Shown here: positions 1-6,624 of the stretch, piece after piece
Numbering within the stretch: position 1 is the stretch's first letter
Layout: each line of letters starts with the position of its first letter
Assembly (NCBI GenBank): GCA_016710645.1
Contig: JADJVI010000051.1
Location: 1 to 32,662 of the forward strand
Direction: 5' to 3'
DNA length: 32,662 nucleotides
DNA from: Actinomycetales bacterium
GTDB taxonomy: Bacteria > Actinomycetota > Actinomycetes > Actinomycetales > Dermatophilaceae
Notes under the pieces: generated by a model
What the model was told of the DNA's origin: nothing
Seen by the model: only the letters and a program-made list of their open reading frames with translations
The model's database searches: none
Translations under genes and position numbers: made by a program

Positions 1-2
1 CC

Positions 3-566
3 TCCGTCACGCTGGAACTGGATCTCGACGGCTCGGGCCAGTCGCAGATCTCGACCGGGGTCCGCTTCTACGATCACATGCTCGCCTCGCTGGCTCGGCA
101 CTCCCTCATTGACCTCACCGTGCAGGCCACCGGAGATGTCGACGTCGACGCGCACCACACCGTCGAGGATGTCGCGATCGTCCTCGGGGATGCCCTGCGT
201 GAGGCGCTCGGCGACAAGCGGGGCATTGCCCGCTTCGGTGATGCCACCGTGCCGCTGGATGAAGCTCTCGTCCAGGCGGTCGTCGACGTGGCCGGTCGCC
301 CCTACTGCGTGCAGGTCGGGGAGCCGCAGGGCCAGGAGTACGTCATCATCGGCGGCTCGTATGTCGGCTCGCTGACTCGCCACGTGTTCGAGACGCTGGC
401 GCACCACGCGGGGATCGCCCTGCACGTGCGGGTGTTGTCTGGCCGCGACCCTCACCACATCGTCGAGGCCCAGTTCAAGGCGGTGGCTCGCGCGCTGCGG
501 GCCGCGGTCGCCCCCGACCCGCGGGTGACCGGCATACCGAGTGAGAAGGGGACGCTGTCCCAGTGA
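3..566 (+). CDS. hisB: Imidazoleglycerol-phosphate dehydratase, 5' partial
   Basis: HisB removes water from imidazole glycerol phosphate to give imidazole acetol phosphate, in histidine biosynthesis in the cytoplasm. The reading frame is open from the window edge, so the true start lies upstream and perhaps 15-25 residues are missing. The visible 187 residues begin in the family's first strand (VTLELDLDGSG), followed by the GVRFYDHML motif. Two metal-binding motifs of the HHxxE type follow: DAHHTVED near visible residue 50 and HHIVEAQF near residue 150. These are the paired manganese-binding sites of the two-fold repeated HisB fold. The stop codon is inside a GTGA overlap with the next gene, so translation is probably coupled. 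There is no fused phosphatase domain on the visible side, as expected for actinobacteria. Confidence 0.97.
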   Translation, partial: SVTLELDLDGSGQSQISTGVRFYDHMLASLARHSLIDLTVQATGDVDVDAHHTVEDVAIVLGDALREALGDKRGIARFGDATVPLDEALVQAVVDVAGRPYCVQVGEPQGQEYVIIGGSYVGSLTRHVFETLAHHAGIALHVRVLSGRDPHHIVEAQFKAVARALRAAVAPDPRVTGIPSEKGTLSQ

Positions 567-1174
567 CCGACCGCGGCGTGCTGCTGCTGCGCGCCGACGC
601 GGACCGCGCTGTCGCGTGGGCGCGCCGGGGGCTGGTGGCTGTCCACGTCGTGCCGCAGGAGAGCGGCTGGGTCGCCGTCTGCCCGTTGGGCGAGCGTTCC
701 GAAGCCTCCGCGCCCTATGACGGTGCCCTGACTGCGCTGTTGGCGCGGCCGGTGCCGCGGCGGCTCTGTCCCGCGCTCGGTGTCGCCGTCGTGGGGGAGC
801 GGCTGGTGCTCAATGTCGTGGTCCCCGCGATCCGTCCTCGGCGCCTCTGGCTCGCCTGGGAGCCTGGGGTCGGGCTGGTGCGCCCGGGGTCGCTGCCCAT
901 CACGACCGTGGCCACCCTCGCTGCGGCCGTAGGCAAGCCGATGGCGACCGACCTCGCCGCACGGGTATTGCGCGACGGCCGTGGTGCCGCCGACCAGGTG
1001 CTCACCGATCTGCTGCGTGCCCTGGAGGTGCCCGGGGCCGAGTTCGTCACCGGTGATCGGCACGCGGGGACCCAACCCCACGCGGTGGCGGTCATCCCGG
1101 AACGGCAGGATGTCTCCCGGTTCGAGCGTCGGACCCGGGAAGACCACCGATGGCACGAGGAGTCACAACGATGA
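563..1174 (+). CDS. Uncharacterised protein between hisB and hisH
   Basis: A 203-residue protein with a GTG start that overlaps the hisB stop by 4 bp and an end that overlaps the hisH start by 4 bp. I do not recognise a family. The N-terminal half looks like alternating beta strands (GVLLLRADAD, GLVAVHVVP, GWVAVCPLG) with hydrophobic spacing. The middle is Ala/Leu rich and the last 30 residues are charged and probably disordered. There is no signal peptide or membrane segment. Position and tight coupling suggest a role linked to histidine synthesis or to its regulation, but that is inference only. GC-rich codon use matches its neighbours, so it appears to be a resident gene. Confidence 0.8.
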   Translation: MTDRGVLLLRADADRAVAWARRGLVAVHVVPQESGWVAVCPLGERSEASAPYDGALTALLARPVPRRLCPALGVAVVGERLVLNVVVPAIRPRRLWLAWEPGVGLVRPGSLPITTVATLAAAVGKPMATDLAARVLRDGRGAADQVLTDLLRALEVPGAEFVTGDRHAGTQPHAVAVIPERQDVSRFERRTREDHRWHEESQR

Positions 1175-1812
1175 GCCAGCCTGACGTCGTCGTCTTCGAC
1201 TACGGCAGCGGCAATGTGCGCTCAGCCGTGCGAGCCCTGGAGCGGGTCGGGGCGGCGGTGACCCTGACCGCCGATCCCGTGGCGGCACTGGCCTGCGACG
1301 GGCTCTTCGTGCCCGGAGTCGGCAACTTCCACGCCTGCCTGGCCGGGCTGCGGGAGGCCGACGGGCCACGCATCATCGACGTACGGCTCGCCGGCGGTCG
1401 ACCGGTCTTCGGGGTGTGCGTTGGGATGCAGGTGCTCTTCGACGGTTCCACCGAGCCGGCCGAGACCACCTACGCCGGGCTGGGGGAGTGGCCCGGTCTG
1501 GTCAGCCGATTGCAGGCGCCGGTCGTTCCGCACATGGGCTGGTCGACCGTCGACGTGGGGGCCGGTTCGCGGCTGTTCGCCGGAGTGGAAGCCGAGCGGT
1601 TCTACTTCGTGCACTCGTATGCCGCGCAGCAGTGGCTGCTCGTGCCGGACGGGCCGTTCGAGCGGGTCGCTCCCGTCGTCACGTGGGCTGAGCACGGGTC
1701 CCGCTTTGTCGCCGCGGTCGAGAACGGACCGTTGAGCGCGACGCAGTTCCACCCCGAGAAGTCGGGCGATGCCGGTGCCGTCCTCCTGGAGAACTGGGTG
1801 AAGTCCCTATGA
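1171..1812 (+). CDS. hisH: Imidazole glycerol phosphate synthase, glutamine amidotransferase subunit
   Basis: HisH hydrolyses glutamine and channels ammonia to HisF, which closes the imidazole ring. The protein is 213 residues, normal for the family. The class-I amidotransferase triad is visible: Cys83 in GVCVGMQ, and His194 and Glu196 in QFHPEKSG. The oxyanion strand motif PGVGNF lies near residue 49, and the N-terminal FDYGSGNVRS motif is typical. I chose ATG 1171 over the in-frame ATG at 1150 because it has GAGGAG upstream at good spacing and forms an ATGA overlap with the preceding stop. Its partner hisF is not in this window, so the synthase subunits are probably encoded apart. Confidence 0.97.
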   Translation: MSQPDVVVFDYGSGNVRSAVRALERVGAAVTLTADPVAALACDGLFVPGVGNFHACLAGLREADGPRIIDVRLAGGRPVFGVCVGMQVLFDGSTEPAETTYAGLGEWPGLVSRLQAPVVPHMGWSTVDVGAGSRLFAGVEAERFYFVHSYAAQQWLLVPDGPFERVAPVVTWAEHGSRFVAAVENGPLSATQFHPEKSGDAGAVLLENWVKSL

Positions 1813-2189
1813 GTGCCACCTCCCGCCGCCCCACCCGTAGCACGTCGTCGACCCGGCGCTCCTCCTCGACCCGGGCCCGCTCCACGCCCTCGCGCAGCCC
1901 GAGGGGCTATCCCACCCGGCGTCGACGTCGGCCCGGGGTCTCCTCGACGATCGGTGCGGCCCTTGGCACGGTCATGGTCGGAGCGTTGATGGACATGTCG
2001 TGGCCGGTGCGGATGGGACTGCTGGCCCTGGTCCTCGTCATCGGTATCGCCTATGTGCTCTGGAGGCATCGGGCCGAGATCGCGGCGGCCGGTCAGGACG
2101 CGGCGGCCACGGCCGACGGCGACGATGGTGCAACCGACGCCGCTCCCCCCACCGCCCCCAACGCCCCCACCGATGGAGATCGTCCGTGA
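1809..2189 (+). CDS. Small basic membrane protein in the his cluster
   Basis: A 126-residue protein starting in an ATGA overlap with hisH and ending in a GTGA overlap with priA. The first 45 residues are Ser/Thr/Arg rich and strongly basic, with low complexity. Two hydrophobic stretches follow: about residues 48-60 (weak) and 68-85 (MGLLALVLVIGIAYVLW), the second a convincing transmembrane helix. The tail is Ala/Asp/Pro rich and acidic. This suggests a single-pass or hairpin inner-membrane protein with a cytoplasmic positive N-terminus. I recognise no family. The overlaps on both sides and the clean membrane helix argue that it is a real gene. Confidence 0.75.
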   Translation: MSATSRRPTRSTSSTRRSSSTRARSTPSRSPRGYPTRRRRRPGVSSTIGAALGTVMVGALMDMSWPVRMGLLALVLVIGIAYVLWRHRAEIAAAGQDAAATADGDDGATDAAPPTAPNAPTDGDRP

Positions 2190-2914
2190 CCCGCCTCGAA
2201 TTGCTCCCCGCCGTCGACATCTCCGAGGGCGGGGCCGTTCAACTCCAGCAGGGCGTAGCCGGCTCGGGCTGGAAGTTCGGTGACCCCTGGCTGGCCGCCA
2301 AACGCTGGCAGGACGAGGGCGCCGAATGGATCCACCTGGTCGACCTCGACGCAGCCTTCGGCCGCGGCCACAACCGCGAGATCATCGCCGACATCGTCGG
2401 CCGCCTCGACCTTCAGGTCGAGCTCTCGGGCGGCATCCGCAACGCCGAGACGTTGGAGATCGCCCTGGCCACCGGCTGCCGCCGGGTCAACATCGGCACG
2501 GCCGCTCTGGAAGACCCGGAGTGGACGGCACGCGCCATCGCCGAACACGGCGACCGCGTCGCCATCGGCCTCGATGTGCGCGGCACCCGCCTGGCCGCCC
2601 GCGGCTGGACCTCCGAAGGGGGTGAGCTGTGGGAGACCCTCGAGCGCCTGGACCGCGAGGGCTGCGCTCGCTACGTCGTCACCGACGTCGCCAAAGACGG
2701 CATGCTCGCCGGCCCCAACCTCACCCTGCTGGCTGAGGTATGCGAGCGCACCGACCGCCCGGTCATCGCCTCCGGAGGCGTGTCCACACTGGATGACATC
2801 CGCGCCATCACGGCGATGGTCGACCTCGGCGTCGAAGGAGCGATCATCGGATCGGCGCTCTACAAGGGCGCGTTCACTCTTCCCGAGGCGCTCGACATCG
2901 CTGGCCGACCGTGA
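2186..2914 (+). CDS. priA: Phosphoribosyl isomerase A (HisA, probably also TrpF activity)
   Basis: A 242-residue (beta/alpha)8 isomerase that converts ProFAR to PRFAR in histidine synthesis. In many actinobacteria the same enzyme (PriA) also isomerises phosphoribosylanthranilate for tryptophan. The catalytic Asp pair is present: Asp11 in LLPAVD and Asp167 in VTDVAKDGM. The ARGW segment (Arg139-Trp141) matches the flexible substrate loop of PriA. Phosphate-binding loops LSGGIRN and IASGGVS are intact. The frame is open further upstream, but GTG 2186 is chosen because it aligns with the family N-terminus and overlaps the preceding stop as GTGA. Dual substrate use is family knowledge and cannot be proven from this window; absence of trpF elsewhere would support it. 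Confidence 0.95.
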   Translation: MTRLELLPAVDISEGGAVQLQQGVAGSGWKFGDPWLAAKRWQDEGAEWIHLVDLDAAFGRGHNREIIADIVGRLDLQVELSGGIRNAETLEIALATGCRRVNIGTAALEDPEWTARAIAEHGDRVAIGLDVRGTRLAARGWTSEGGELWETLERLDREGCARYVVTDVAKDGMLAGPNLTLLAEVCERTDRPVIASGGVSTLDDIRAITAMVDLGVEGAIIGSALYKGAFTLPEALDIAGRP

Positions 2915-3297
2915 CCGCTCAGGTCGAGCGCGCCTGGTCCGGGGGACCGTGGGAGCAGCGCTATGGCTACTGCCGGGCGCTGCGGTCGGGGGATCGGGTC
3001 ATCGTGTCGGGGTGCACCGCGGCAGCTGACCCCAGCGCGCTCGACACCGGCGATGCAGCGGCCCAGTTCGAGGTCGCGGCGGCGACCGCCCTAGCGGCAC
3101 TGGCCGACCTCGGCGCGGGCGTGACGGATGTGGTCCGCACCCGGATGTACCTCGTCGACCGCGCCGACGCCGACGCAGTGGGAGCGGCGCACCAGCGCGT
3201 CTTCGGGGGACATCCGCCGGCGGCCACCATGGTCGTCGTCGCCGGGCTCATCGACCCCCGCATGCGGGTCGAACTCGAGGTGGAGGCAGCATCGTGA
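2911..3297 (+). CDS. RidA/YjgF-family protein
   Basis: A 128-residue protein of the RidA (YjgF/YER057c/UK114) family. Typical members hydrolyse reactive enamine/imine intermediates made by PLP enzymes. Visible family features are the early GDRVIVSG strand, the central ALADLGAGVTDVVRTRMYLVD segment with the conserved Arg, and the C-terminal PPAATMVVVAGL...MRVELEVEA segment with the conserved Glu. It starts with GTG overlapping the priA stop and ends overlapping the next gene. The RidA subfamily and substrate cannot be told from sequence alone. A housekeeping role next to amino-acid biosynthesis is plausible. Confidence 0.88.
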   Translation: MTAQVERAWSGGPWEQRYGYCRALRSGDRVIVSGCTAAADPSALDTGDAAAQFEVAAATALAALADLGAGVTDVVRTRMYLVDRADADAVGAAHQRVFGGHPPAATMVVVAGLIDPRMRVELEVEAAS

Positions 3298-4097
3298 GCA
3301 ACGCACCCGATCATGACCATGGCCCAGCGGCGAGTCGCAGTCTGCCCTGGGAAGGTGATAGCCACGGATTCTCTTGGCACGGAAGGGAATTGAGCGCCAG
3401 CGGCTTCGAGACCGACACCGGACAAGGCGACGAGCAGCTCCGCGCCGCCGCGCGGGCTGTCGCCAACGACCCCACTCCCGAGCACGAACAAGCACTCATG
3501 GAAAGGGTGACCGCCGCCCGGTGGCTGGTGCCGATCGTCGCCGTGCCGGTCGACACCGAGATCCATGAGGGGATGCGGGTCGAGGGACATGCCGAGATGG
3601 CCGCGGTGACCCTGACCAGTCCGCACGGTGACAGCGCTCTGCCAGTCTTCAGCGGCGTCGACGCCCTCGCGGTGTGGGATCCGCAGGCCCGACCGGTGCC
3701 GATGACCGCCGACCGCGCGGCCCAGGCGGCGGTCTCGGAGGGCTGCGCGACGATGCTGCTGGACCTTGGATCCCCGTATGCCGTGGCCTTGCGCCCCAGC
3801 ATGGTGTGGGCCCTCGCGTCGGCACGGCCCTGGGTGCCCAGTCACCTGGACGACTTCGTCGGGACGAGCGTGGCGCGGGCCATCGCGGACGAGGAAATCG
3901 TGCACCAACACCGACTGGGGCCGGCTCGCCCGGTCGGGTCTGGAGGTCTGCAGATCACCCTCGGCCTGGTGGCCGGGCTCACCCACGACGATGTCGCGGC
4001 GTTGGCCACCCGGATCGGTGAGCGACTGGCCACCGACGGGGAATTCCGCGCCCGAGTCGACGCCGTGAGCTTCACGATCGAAGCCGCCGACGACTGA
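3294..4097 (+). CDS. SseB-family protein
   Basis: A 267-residue cytoplasmic protein resembling the SseB N-terminal domain family, common in actinobacteria and of unclear function. Recognisable parts are an AAARAVANDPTPEHEQALMERVTAARWLVPIVA helical and strand segment (residues about 48-85), the LPVFSGVDALAVWDPQARPVPM segment (about 120-140), and ALRPSMVWALA followed by a variable C-terminus. The first 45 residues are polar and probably disordered. GTG 3294 is in a GTGA overlap with the ridA-like stop, making it the last of seven coupled genes. In E. coli the SseB name comes from enhanced serine sensitivity, but no reaction is known that I could assign here. Confidence 0.85.
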   Translation: MSNAPDHDHGPAASRSLPWEGDSHGFSWHGRELSASGFETDTGQGDEQLRAAARAVANDPTPEHEQALMERVTAARWLVPIVAVPVDTEIHEGMRVEGHAEMAAVTLTSPHGDSALPVFSGVDALAVWDPQARPVPMTADRAAQAAVSEGCATMLLDLGSPYAVALRPSMVWALASARPWVPSHLDDFVGTSVARAIADEEIVHQHRLGPARPVGSGGLQITLGLVAGLTHDDVAALATRIGERLATDGEFRARVDAVSFTIEAADD

Positions 4098-4127
4098 TCC
4101 CAGCCCGTCGCGTTCACCCGAGGCGAG

Positions 4128-4139
4128 TAGTCTGAAGAC
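4128..4139 (+). promoter_or_regulatory. -10 element placing transcription start on the ATG at 4140
   Basis: TAGTCT at 4128-4133 matches TAxxxT and is followed by six bases and then ATG at 4140. Standard spacing from the last base of a -10 box puts +1 on the A of that ATG, which implies a leaderless transcript. No good -35 box is visible. Confidence 0.5.
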
Positions 4140-4220
4140 ATGCCGCCGATGAGGCGCAGGCACGGCCCGCAGGTCCAGCACCCCCGCCCCGCGGGGGCGG
4201 ATCTGAAGCCGTCCGCCTGA
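4140..4220 (+). CDS. Possible leaderless micro-ORF upstream of the dehydrogenase
   Basis: Twenty-six codons from ATG 4140 to TGA 4218-4220, starting MPPMRRRHGPQVQHPRP. The ATG sits exactly where transcription should begin given the -10 box at 4128-4133. Actinobacteria translate such leaderless messages efficiently. The micro-ORF contains a strong hairpin (CCGCCCC, loop GCG, GGGGCGG, 4184-4200). A second stem at 4213-4230 spans its stop codon, 36 bases before the dehydrogenase start. This looks like a translated leader that could tune the downstream gene. The evidence is positional, and there is no homology that I recognise. Confidence 0.35.
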   Translation: MPPMRRRHGPQVQHPRPAGADLKPSA

Positions 4221-4265
4221 CTCTCGGCGGCATTGTCGTGCGCAGGCACGGGAAGGAGATCGGTC

Positions 4266-5090
4266 ATGAAACTCACCGACAAGGTCGTCGTCGTCACCGG
4301 TGGCGGCAACGGGATCGGGCGTGAGGTCGTCCTCACTCTGCTCGCCCGAGGGGCCCGGGTTGCGGCTCTGGATCTGCGGCCGGACGGCCTCACCGAGACC
4401 GCCGCCCTCGCCGCTGCTGGCGCCCGGCTGAGCACCCATGCGGTCGACGTCACCGACCGAGACGCGGTCTTCGCGCTGCCCGACGCCGTCGTCACCGCCC
4501 ATGGCCGGGTCGACGCTCTCGTCAACGTCGCCGGGATCATCCAGCCCTTCGTCCGCTTCGCCGACCTCACGCCGGAGCAGATCGAGAAGGTGATGAACGT
4601 CAACTTCTGGGGCGTGGTCTGGACCTGCCGGGCCTTCCTGCCGCTCATCCGGCAGCGGCCCGAAGGGGCCATCGTCAACGTCTCGAGCATGGGCGGCTTC
4701 GTGCCGGTGCCCGGCCAGACGGCATACGGGGCAAGCAAGGCGGCCGTCAAACTCCTCACCGAGGGCCTGTATGCCGAGTTGCGCGGCACCGGCGTCGCCG
4801 TGACGATCGTGTATCCGGGCGGGGTCTCCACCCACATCACGGAGAACTCCGGGGTCGAGATGCCCGGAGGTGCTGCGCGCGCCGCCGCGGCGCAGGAGGC
4901 CAAGGGCAAGGGCTCGACCGCCATGACCACTCCGCAGTCCGCCGCGGAGCAGATCGTCGTGGGGCTGGAAAAGGGCAGCTACCGGGTCGTCATCGGCAAG
5001 GACGCCCGAATGCTCGACCTGCTGACCCGACTCATGCCGCAACGCGCCACCGACCTGGTCGCCAAGAAGATGCAGGACCTGCTCGGCTGA
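4266..5090 (+). CDS. Short-chain dehydrogenase/reductase
   Basis: A 274-residue classical SDR that oxidises or reduces an alcohol/carbonyl substrate with NAD(P). The cofactor motif TGGGNGIG is at residues 11-18, NVAG at 87-90, the structural Asn in NVNFWG at about 111-113, Ser140/141 in NVSSMGG, and the YGASK pair Tyr154 and Lys158, so the catalytic set is complete. The PGGVSTHI segment follows, as in lipid- or steroid-type SDRs. The C-terminal LLTRLMPQRATDLVAKKMQDLL resembles membrane-associated SDRs acting on fatty or acyl substrates, which is a guess. ATG 4266 is chosen for its GGAAGGAG site; an in-frame upstream ATG at 4233 lacks one. Substrate unknown. Confidence 0.93.
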   Translation: MKLTDKVVVVTGGGNGIGREVVLTLLARGARVAALDLRPDGLTETAALAAAGARLSTHAVDVTDRDAVFALPDAVVTAHGRVDALVNVAGIIQPFVRFADLTPEQIEKVMNVNFWGVVWTCRAFLPLIRQRPEGAIVNVSSMGGFVPVPGQTAYGASKAAVKLLTEGLYAELRGTGVAVTIVYPGGVSTHITENSGVEMPGGAARAAAAQEAKGKGSTAMTTPQSAAEQIVVGLEKGSYRVVIGKDARMLDLLTRLMPQRATDLVAKKMQDLLG

Positions 5091-5190
5091 GTCTCACTAC
5101 CCCGTTTTCGGGCCTGGTGAGACCGACCCTGCCCGACGGCATACCGTGTGACGTGCAGGCACCCGAGTGCCGACGGGAGCCGTCGGCACC
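5091..5190 (+). terminator. Hairpins after the dehydrogenase
   Basis: Two stems lie just after the stop codon. GTCTCAC (5091-5097) pairs with GTGAGAC (5117-5123) and encloses a CCCG/CGGG inner stem. GTGCCGAC (5168-5175) pairs perfectly with GTCGGCAC (5183-5190). Neither has a T tract, as is usual in high-GC genomes, so termination is likely but unproven. Two CGGCATAC motif copies (5138, 5203) lie in this gap. Confidence 0.45.
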
Positions 5191-5273
5191 CGGCTGGAAC
5201 GCGGCATACCGGTCGCGCGTTGCCTCCCGCGGGTGGTCTGCGACCGCCCGGGGTGGGCAGAAGGGACAGGCAC

Positions 5274-6548
5274 GTGTCGACAGCGACCTCGCCGATCAGC
5301 GTCATCGTGGACTCCGCACTCGACGGGCAGCGGCGCGTCGCACTGCGGCGGATGCGGCTGGTGGCACTGTCCCTGCTCATCCTCGCTGCTGCGGTCTATC
5401 TCGCGACGCTCGGACGCACCGGGGTGTGGGGGTTCGTCAACGCCGGTGCCGAGGCATCGATGGTCGGGGCGATCGCCGACTGGTTCGCGGTCACCGCGCT
5501 GTTCCGCCACCCGCTGGGGCTGCCGATCCCGCATACGGCGATCATTCCGCGCAAGAAGGACATGCTCGCGGTCAGTCTGCAGGACTTCATGGGGGCCAAC
5601 TTCCTGCGCGAGGAGATCATCCGCGACCGGGTGATGGCCGCGCGGATCCCGCAGCGGGCGGCCGATTGGCTGCTCGTGCCGGCCAACACCGAGCGTGCCA
5701 CCTCCGAGGTGGTCACCCTGTCGATCCGCGCGTTGGAGCGGTTGCGCGACGACACCGTCGCCGCCCTGCTCGACGAGGCGGTGCTGCCCCGGCTGCGTGA
5801 GGAACCGATCGCCCCGATTGCCGGCACCTTCCTCGCCGAAGTCGTCCGCGATCAGGCCCATCACGGCCTGGTCGATCTGGCTGTCACCGAGGCGCATCGG
5901 TGGCTGCTGCTCAACGAGGACGTCTTCAGCGCCGTCTTGGAGGAACGGGCGCCGTGGTGGGCGCCGCAACGGGTCAACGAGGTCGTCATCAAACGACTGC
6001 ACACCGAAGCCATCGCCTGGGTCGAGGACATCCGGGACAACCCGAGCCACCATGCCCGGGTGGCCCTGGACGACCTACTCGCCCAACTCGCGACCGACCT
6101 TGTGCAAGACCCGGACACCATGGAGCGGGCCGAGCGGCTCAAGCTGCGCCTGCTCGATCACCCGCAGCTGCTGGCGACGACGACCTCGCTCTGGGCGGCC
6201 TTCCGGACGGCCTTCGTGCGCTCGCTCTCCGACCCCGAGTCGCCGCTGCGAGGCCGCATCGCCGCCCAACTGTGCGCCATCGCGGAGGCGGTGACGACCG
6301 ACGAGGCGCTGCGCCGACGGTTGGACACCCAGGTCGCGGATCTCGCCTCCTTCGTCGTGGGCAGGTACGGCGAGGAGCTCACGACGGTTATCAGCCACAC
6401 CATCGAGCGCTGGGACGGCCGCGAGACAGCCGACAAGGTCGAACTCCACGTGGGCCGCGACCTGCAGTTCATCCGGATCAACGGGACCATCGTCGGCGGT
6501 CTCGTCGGCGTCACCATCCACGCGGTGAGCCTGCTCATCGGCCACTGA
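5274..6548 (+). CDS. DUF445 family membrane protein
   Basis: A 424-residue protein of the DUF445 (YjiN-like) family, function unknown. An N-terminal transmembrane helix (VALSLLILAAAVYLATL, about residues 28-45) precedes the hallmark EASMVGAIADWFAVTALFRHPLGLPIPHTAIIPRKKD, and a second helix lies at the extreme C-terminus (IVGGLVGVTIHAVSLLI). The long middle part is helical and charged (about residues 90-395), probably a coiled or alpha-helical cytoplasmic or extracytoplasmic domain. GTG 5274 with AAGGGACAGG upstream is preferred; the frame is open to 5148, but the extra residues are Arg/Pro/Gly rich and unlike the family. The gene converges on the catalase gene across a strong hairpin. Confidence 0.9.
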   Translation: MSTATSPISVIVDSALDGQRRVALRRMRLVALSLLILAAAVYLATLGRTGVWGFVNAGAEASMVGAIADWFAVTALFRHPLGLPIPHTAIIPRKKDMLAVSLQDFMGANFLREEIIRDRVMAARIPQRAADWLLVPANTERATSEVVTLSIRALERLRDDTVAALLDEAVLPRLREEPIAPIAGTFLAEVVRDQAHHGLVDLAVTEAHRWLLLNEDVFSAVLEERAPWWAPQRVNEVVIKRLHTEAIAWVEDIRDNPSHHARVALDDLLAQLATDLVQDPDTMERAERLKLRLLDHPQLLATTTSLWAAFRTAFVRSLSDPESPLRGRIAAQLCAIAEAVTTDEALRRRLDTQVADLASFVVGRYGEELTTVISHTIERWDGRETADKVELHVGRDLQFIRINGTIVGGLVGVTIHAVSLLIGH

Positions 6549-6565
6549 GACCAGCCGTACGCAGG

Positions 6566-6601
6566 GGTATGCCGGGTGGGCAGGTGCCCACCCGGCATAC
6601 C
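6566..6601. terminator. Bidirectional terminator made of paired GGTATGCC motifs
   Basis: A 17-bp perfect stem (left arm 6566-6582, right arm 6585-6601) with a GG centre lies between the convergent DUF445 and catalase genes. Both stem ends are copies of the genome's dispersed GGTATGCCG motif in inverted orientation. Position between two convergent stops and the very stable stem support a terminator for both strands. Confidence 0.8.
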
Positions 6602-6624
6602 GGTCTCATGCGGGATGGTCGGAG

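Noticed and set aside
4112..4118. GTTCACC resembling one half of a PhoP box
   Set aside because: No second direct repeat at the required spacing.
2967..5042. 691-codon minus-strand open frame
   Set aside because: It lies antisense to three convincing genes and is His/Gly/Arg/Asp rich, a GC-bias artefact without domain features.
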